A DNA stretch of 64,000 nucleotides from Phalacrocorax aristotelis. Lineage: Eukaryota; Chordata; Aves; Suliformes; Phalacrocoracidae. Within the stretch, counting starts at the first letter, position 1; each line of letters starts with the position of its first letter. The position numbers and the translations under genes are program-made. The stretch is from the NCBI RefSeq assembly GCF_949628215.1, contig NC_134283.1, forward strand, positions 31,102,975-31,166,974, in the 5' to 3' direction. Below, one piece after another: positions 57,123-64,000 of this stretch. A model generated the notes under the pieces. That model saw only the letters and a list, made by a program, of their open reading frames with translations. It had not been told where the DNA came from and made no database searches.

Positions 57123-60100
57123 GTAAGAATATTTACTGGGATCCCCCAGACTCCAGGTCAAAGGCTTTAATCCTGTTTGTTGGGCTGAGAACCTCTTGGG
57201 AGAAAAATAAGAGCAGCGATAAAGAACAGGATAAAAGGGGAAAAAAATCCTTTCCAGAACATGGATTTGTTGTGTTGGAGCAGGCTGTCAGCCGGTTCTC
57301 AGCTGCAGGCAGTTCCTACAGTAGTGTCATGCCCCAGTTTATTAGTATATCACGGTATTTGAAGAGAAAAATCTTTCTGCCCAACAGATGAGGTCACAGT
57401 GCATCTAGTGTAATTCATAAGCAATATCCAGGTGGGTGATTGGGATGTTCTTTCCCCATGAACTCTGGGCTTGAGTTTGGGTGAATCCAGTGCTTCAGTG
57501 AAGCACTCTCATCTTTCTAGGTGGGGGGGGATATTGGTTTGAGCTGAAAATAAGCAGACTTTTGAGCTTTGAGAGTACCCCAGAGCTTAAGTGGAATCTA
57601 GCAGCATGTGGATTCTGCAGGAACATTAATAATTGGACTTCCTGCGGGCTGGCAGCATGTTCAACTATTCTCCTTGTGATCTGCACACAGGCAACATGCT
57701 AGAAATGCTGCTAGCAGGCTGAATTATGAAAAAACTCTAATTCTGGTACATTTTGAGATGTTTGTGGCAGAGATGCTTTTGCTCAGGTTGGTTGCTGGAA
57801 GGATTTTAGGGATGTTCAGAGAACTGGTCCTTTTTCTTCTATGGACGTACAGCCCCATGTGTTCATACATTGCTGCAAAGATGTGTATGCATTGGCTAGC
57901 ACGCACAGCTGACTTCGTGTGCAGCACTGGTGAGGTGGAGGTGGGCTATGATGATGGCAGGTCAAAATATGGGAACGGTTGTTCCCTCAGGGAGCTTCAG
58001 GCAGGACGAGGTACATGCCATACCTAGCACAGGGGGCAGCTACTGCTGCTGCCAACATGGGTGGAGGAGCAGTGTTTGCTGTGCCACAGGAGGTGACAGC
58101 TAGAAGGCATCTGGCTGGTGTGAAATGAACTCCCATGGCTGTTGTGTAGAGTCACCCAATCTCTCAGAGAAAGCTCTGCCCAGAGGTCTCATCAACCTTA
58201 TCTTTTGTCATTCCCAAATTTCCAGATAAAACAGGAGTGGAAAGTGCCACTTGCCTGCTAATTATTGTGTCATTTTGTTGCATTCATCCTCTTCAGGTTT
58301 GATATGTAAACTAGTCACTGCATGCTCACTGCTGGCTTCCCAGGAAAAGCTCTTGCCCACAGTGGCTGTTGGGTAATGTGATGTAGTTTTCCTCTCCATA
58401 AAAGAAGGCAGCATTGACAGTGGAGTGCAGCAGGGAAGTGTGCCCGTGAGCAGCTGACAAGTGCTAATTTATGTGTCAAAGCCCATCTTGTCCCCTTCAT
58501 ACATATGCAATCATGTCTGAACAACATATCCTCGCACAGGAGCATGCTTGTGACCAGTGTCAATGCTGCACAATTGCAGAGCCGGAGATTTCCCAACTGG
58601 GGAGCTCCCCGGTGCCTGTGTCGCTGCTCACCACCAAATCTTCTCTGCTTCTAGTTGCTGGCATTCATGTAGGCCATTTGCTGACACCCCCACCTGCTCC
58701 CTCCCCTGCGCTCCCTAATAAAAGGCTGCAAAGCCTTCCCATCCCTAGCTGTATTGAAAGGTTATGGAAATCGGTTCATCATCTTGCTTGGCACAGGAAC
58801 ACTTAGAGCATGATAATCGGGGAGACAGTGCGGTGGGACATGGAGGTCCAGGATGTGACCATGCAGAGCTCCTAGCTGTGATAATGAAGGAGGGAGATAT
58901 GTCAGAGTTACTGAAGTGAGAACCATCTGTGTTACAGCCAAAACTGGATACAAAGGCAATGACACAGGATTCATTATGTGCTGGGACCCCCTCCCCCCAA
59001 GGCATTATTATGGAGTAACCTTTGATCAAGACCAGAGAGAGAGGCTTAAACCAGGTCTGAGGATCTCGACAGTTGCAAACTTTTGATCCACATCTCCATC
59101 TTGCTGGTTGGATCTGCCACTGAAGGAAGTCACCTTTCCTCTCATGCAGCAGATGGCTGTTTTTCCTCCTGCCCTTTTTCTCTTATTCCCTTTTTTACTG
59201 CCTTTACACTGGCACAGTGAATCAGAGCCGGGCTTAGCACCGGGGAGTGCCCAGCTTATTTCTTGGCTGTGTCACCCTTGCAGACGGCGCAGTCTCCCAC
59301 AGCTTCTCCACTGTCTTAACCCTGTCCCCACTGACAGGGGATATGATGGTGGAGGTGATGTGGATTGATGTCCTAAGGATTACAGCCTGGGGACGGCTTT
59401 GGGAGGACGAGCAAGAGCCAATGTCTGAGGAAAGGGAAGAGATGAGGGAAAAGGTGCCCCTGAGCCGGCTCCAGCCCTGAATTCTCCCAGCAACTCAGTG
59501 CCATTAAGAGAAGGAAACATTAGGCAAGGGCAATGCAGACTCAGCCTTAATGTGGGAGGCTCTGTCGAGTGGGGTGGCCGTGGCTAAGGTCCATAGTGCT
59601 CATCACCAGCAATTAGCACTAGCCAGTTTTAAGGACGGGGGAGCTAGTAACATTTTAGCACCTCTTTCCCCTCTCCTCCCATGCATTCACAACTAGTTGA
59701 AGAACAGTGTCCAAGTGAAGAGATTTTTTTTTTTAATTTGTTTTTTTTCTCTTTTTTTTTTTCGCACATAGACAGCTTCCAAATGGCTAGCATTGGAGGG
59801 TTGTCATGCCTTTGAAGGGAGGTTAGTTTTACTGCAAGGCTTTATTGACTTCTGTAAAACTTCTCACCTCTTGGTTGAAGAGAATGCCCAGAAAAGAGGA
59901 GAGGTGGCAGATTTCAGGCAGTGAATTGCCTGTTTCCAGGCAGCCACCATGAGTATAGCAAAATGACCATGTTTGGTTCAGGGAGAGAAGATACCACAGG
60001 GCTGAGGCAATCTGGCTGGAGGAAGTCCCCTTGAATGCTTTATCCAGGCCTACAAATGCCATGTTCAAGGAAAAATGCATGCCCTGCAATGCATAGTTTT

Positions 60101-60149
60101 GCTGGCATAATAATTCTGGTATGTAATTTTTGGTTTGTGCATTCTTTGG

Positions 60150-60560
60150 GGCCGAGATCTGGCCCCATGTGTCAAATTATTAAATGGCAAATTAAGTCAG
60201 TTAACAGAATTAATTGAGTCGATGTAATCCTTTTAATCAGCTGGATTTGATCCCTTCTTAGATGAATTAGAATCCATTAACAGATAAGTCAATTATTGGA
60301 CTAAATTAAATCTAATAATAATGCCTGCAGCTCACAGCAAAACTAATTAATATAAACACACTTACCTATCTCCCAAGGTTGATTTTTTTCAAGGCTTAAT
60401 TGATGTTCCTAAAGTGCTCTGAGATCTTTAGATAACAGTTGATCTATGCGAGCAAAATATTCTCTTAACAGACTATAAACTAATTAGAAGACTGATCTAT
60501 TTACAGATTGCATTTTTACTTTAATGTCTTCAACCTATTCAGAAGGAGTTTGCACTGGCC
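60150..60560. promoter_or_regulatory. Candidate enhancer with dense homeodomain sites
   Basis: At least fifteen TAAT or ATTA cores occur in about 400 bp, including TTAATT (60209), CTAATTAATA (60343) and CTAATTAG (60480). There is also a TTGATC run and an AGATAA-like site. The segment is complex rather than simple repeat, which is typical of deeply conserved developmental enhancers. No alignment was possible. Confidence 0.45.
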
Positions 60561-61849
60561 CAGAAAAACAATATTCCTGTTATAAGCTTATTACTTTACG
60601 GATTCCTAAGTGGTCCTTTCATTCAGAAAATGAAAGGGGGAAGGAGAAAAAACCAACTACTAAAGTGCTGACAAAAAAAAGAAAAGGACCTGGAACCTTT
60701 ATATTCTACCTCCGATAAATGGTACAGATAGGGAAGAGAGGGATCAGTGACCTGAAACCTTAGATCCTTTCATTTATTTTCATTTCACAAAAGGCAGAAG
60801 ACATTCTATCCTGTTTGTTCACGATCTTTGTATCCGGCGCAGTTGGGGAGACAGAGCTCTCTTGGATGGGTGAAGGCATTTTTTGCCTCATTTGTATTTC
60901 ACAGCCATCTGATTTTTGTTTTAATTTGTCCCTGGCTACTGCTGTCCTGTGGGGTGATGAGAAGTGATAGCCATCAGGAGAGAGGCAAGGGGAGTGTGAG
61001 AGATTTTTTGGACTTGCACTCTTTGTGGAGGTAACTTTTATTTGCAGTGAGAGCTTGGGTGTCCTGAAAGCTGGGATGCAGTATATGTAGGTAGATTATT
61101 AGTCAGTGTGTTCCAGGTTGCTATCCAGTGGTATTTTGTCCATTGACCTAGTCTATCACAGTTTAAAAAAACCTCTTGGGTCCTTATCTATTTTATAAAC
61201 CTTCTTGTCTATAAACCTAGTCTACAGCATAGGAGGCTTTGTGTGAGGATACCCCACGCAAGGGGAGCACACAGGTATGACATCTCTCTCTCTCAGCATC
61301 CCATCTCTGCTGGCGTTTTCAGCCACCCAGTGGGATGGACCATGAGCCAGTGAAGTCCTCTTGAAGAGTCCCCCTGAGTTTGGTGGGTTTTAGCTCAGGA
61401 CTTAGGAGATGCTCCTGAGACAGGAGGTTTGAGGAGGTTAACAAAGCATGGGTATGCTGGCAGGGTGTTGACAAATCTGGGGTCCAGCAGACCGAGGAGG
61501 GAAGCAAATTCAAGAGGTGGTGTGCGTGCATGATGCCAGGCATTACCTCCACGTGTCATGGGCATTCCTGGTATGGAACATCATGCCCCGTACAGATGTG
61601 CTTTTTTGGGTGGAACAGGGAAAGCAAGGAGCTCGGAGACAGGTGCCTCCTTCCTGGGGCCACCCCAGCCTGGGTGATGTGCTGCGCAGCTTGTGGTCCT
61701 TGCCTTCTGTTCTAGCTGGGGCTTCCCAGAGGTGCCAGTGGACAAGCCCATGGTGAGCACATTACAGCTGTCTAGACATCAGCCACACTCCATCCTGCCA
61801 GAGATTTCATTTGTGGTAGAAGCGGGCTCTGTTCCATGAGGAGGTGTAA

Positions 61850-62180
61850 TATGTGCGGAAAATATTATTACAGTAAAATAGCCTCCTTTAATTGACTCTA
61901 AATTTTGCAGGATTCCTTCCTAGGTTTGGGTAATCCTCTGCGCTCCAGAATTAATGAGCTGACATAGCACTTCTTCGGGTTTGGCAGCCTGACAGCTAAT
62001 TTAGAACTCCCTAAACTCATTTCACTAATGACTCCCATTTGTTCTATCTCAAAGCCTGGAAACAAATGCAAAATACCAGCGCCATTGTCCCATCTTTAGC
62101 AAGTCATTCTCTCCCCTCAGTATTTCTGGCACCTTGACAGCAAGCTGCCTTGGGAAACCTGATTAACCCTTTACATTCCT
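61850..62180. promoter_or_regulatory. Candidate conserved noncoding block
   Basis: AT-rich, non-repetitive sequence with TTAATTG (61890), GAATTAATGAG (61951) and similar homeodomain-type sites in FGF18 intron 3. Enhancer identity is inferred from composition. Confidence 0.3.
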
Positions 62181-63559
62181 AGAATAGTTAAAATCAATTT
62201 TGATCCCTCTCCTGGGAAGATCAGGAAGAAAAAAACTAAACTCATTGTGGCTGGAAGATGCAGAATTAATCTGCGGGAAAGATGGGAGATGTAGCCCGAG
62301 TAGCAACTGGGGTTAGTTAAATATAGCTGTATTTCCACAGCTGGACACCGGCTGGACATTCAGAAACCTGCCTTTCTTCCCAGGAACCAGGTATGTGTAA
62401 AGGGCCTGTCGATCCTGGTGCAGCTCAGCCTGATACCCCACATGAACAGTGATTTGCTTTGTAATTTATTCCGCTGAACCATCAGGATGGCTGTTTCCTA
62501 TTTAAAGGACGTATCGCTGCTTCCAGTCTCTTCCCATTACAGTTTTGACATGACAACAAGACAAATAATTTTTTTAAAAGACCTTTTATCTTCTAAACCA
62601 TTTATTTTCACTTACTTAGCCCGGGGGCAGAGCTGACCTCAGCGTAGGGGATGATCATTCACCATGGCAGCTGTACAGTCATATGGGTCCTGGGGACTGG
62701 CCCGAGCCAGAGAAGCCTTCGCCGTCCAGCTGCTGTGTTGTGGCTCTAGTGTTTTTTCCCTTCTTGCCCAACATCCCCTATTGCTTCATCTTTTTTTTTT
62801 TTTCCTTAAAATATCTCCCCTTCTCATCAGCAGTGGGGCAGTGGTGACGTTTTCCTTTGAAAGCAGGTGTGGGGATGAACTGAAGCACTGCAGCCGGCTC
62901 TCTGCTTTGTTGAACCACACGCGGGGCGGCTGGAGCTGGAGCTCCCAGGCTGCGCCAGGCAGCGAGGAGCCTTGGGTGCCCTCACCTTCCAGGCGACTCT
63001 GAAAGGTTCGGCAGCTATTTGAAATGTGCTGTAAGCGTCTTATACAAACCATCTGTACATTTAAGACATTTTCATTTTTTATTCTGCCATAATCTGTGCC
63101 TGTGCCAGTGTAGGGGAAAGCTCTGCTTAGGCAGGATAAGTTTGGGGAGAAAAATGCAAGCCTTTTGCTTTTTGATTCATGACAAACCTATTTCAAACAA
63201 TGTATTTGTTGCCAATTTCCTTTACTTTTGGTTTTGATAGCTGCTACCCCAATCTCCCACTGTGGTCTGCTCTGCACCTGAAGTTCAGCTTTCTGAGGCA
63301 GTCTCTGGTTTGTACCTGTAGAAACAGCAGAAGCTGTTTATTTTTCCTCTGACACGGCAGTGATTTTTGATTTCCCTGCTTCTGGACCTTGAGATAGCTT
63401 AAAAACCCTTGACCTTCATGGGGGGAAAAAAAAAAATCACCTTTTAGCTCTGTGTTCAAACTTCATGTCTCCATAAGCACTGATCAGGGTTTGGAAAAAC
63501 ATAGGCCTGTCTGTCAGTAAATATTAGGGACCCAGAAATAACAAGGAGAAGTAGTTTAG

Positions 63560-63900
63560 AGGTCTGCTGATAACGTGCCATTTTTAATTTCTGTGTAGAG
63601 TGAAAAGTGAGCTACAAAGTGAAAAATCTTTATTTTCATGCAAGTCATAAAAAGCTTTTTGTTAACAGTTTGTGTGTGTATTTAATTCTGTGCTGTGATT
63701 TAACTGTCGCCATTAGAAATGCAGAATAGGAAATCGGATCCCATCTGTGAGCAATTTAAGAGGAAGTGAGACAATGGAGTCGATTGCTTCTTCAGTTTAG
63801 ATAATCAATACAAATATTATTAGTATAGTGATTTATCTTCTGAGACATTTTGCGAAAATGTGAATGCTGGACCCTGAAGACAGGTCAATATGATATTATC
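63560..63900. promoter_or_regulatory. Candidate conserved noncoding block
   Basis: AT-rich, non-repetitive block with TTTTAATTT, GATAATCAATA and TTTATT motifs near the right edge of the window. It resembles homeobox- or SOX-responsive enhancers; inference only. Confidence 0.3.
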
Positions 63901-64000
63901 TGTTCCTGCCTTGCTGTGATCATGTGTTTTTTTCCCATGAAGCTCAAGCAGCTGCTTTGCTAAATGTTCTTCCCTGGCTGTGATGAAATAACACAGAAAC

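Larger units (their letters stand above)
57123..64000 (+). other. FGF18: FGF18 intron 3, truncated by the window end
   Basis: The donor is gtaaga. I searched by eye for an exon encoding QLLVETDTFGSQ and later FGF18 segments and saw none, so the intron is at least 6.9 kb. It has T-rich runs at 59724-59762 and AT-rich enhancer-like blocks at about 60150, 61850 and 63560. No other gene was recognised. Confidence 0.75.

Noticed and set aside
57123-64000. FGF18 exons 4 and 5
   Set aside because: No stretch encoding QLLVETDTFGSQ or later FGF18 segments was found, so these exons are taken to lie beyond the window.

Overview
The window is nuclear DNA of a vertebrate, most likely a bird. The evidence is two recognisable genes with the intron-exon structure of the vertebrate NPM1-FGF18 neighbourhood (human 5q35), a nucleophosmin protein close to the avian form, compact introns, and no LINE, SINE or retrovirus that I could recognise. 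The species cannot be fixed from the sequence alone. No bacterial or viral gene, CRISPR array, intact transposon or rRNA/tRNA gene was recognised.

Layout. Positions 1-410 hold no gene. A CpG island (about 410-1870) carries the NPM1 promoter and exon 1. NPM1 (nucleophosmin, B23) runs on the + strand. Its coding sequence starts at 1234 and stops at 14451 in 11 exons, which join in frame to 294 codons, the same length as human NPM1. Poly(A) signals lie at 14741 and 14759. From about 14,790 to 27,410 is intergenic DNA with no recognisable gene. A second CpG island (about 27,415-28,670) is the promoter and leader of FGF18, also on the + strand. The FGF18 start codon is at 28672. Its signal peptide is split over exon 1 (32 coding nt), a 37-nt exon 2 and the start of exon 3 (56942-57122). 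A 28-kb intron separates exons 2 and 3. The remaining coding exons were not found and must lie beyond 64,000, so FGF18 is incomplete here.

Regulatory features. The NPM1 promoter has the palindrome TCTCGCGAGA and a terminal-oligopyrimidine-like start, and its intron 1 carries five CACGTG E-boxes, all fitting a growth-regulated, MYC-responsive gene. NPM1 intron 2 uses a GC rather than GT donor. The FGF18 leader has two upstream ORFs, a GA tract, a tandem GC-rich decamer and a possible TCF/RUNX composite site. The long FGF18 introns contain AT-rich, homeodomain-motif-dense stretches that look like developmental enhancers. This is inferred from composition and motifs only; no alignment was possible.

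The two genes are not a pathway. NPM1 is a housekeeping nucleolar histone and ribosome chaperone, while FGF18 is a secreted developmental signal. I found no convincing undescribed system. The items most worth a second look are the GC-AG intron, the E-box cluster, the loss of the Thr-Pro site at NPM1 residue 199, the FGF18 leader elements, the enhancer-like intronic blocks, and one unexplained 163-codon ORF at 52779.
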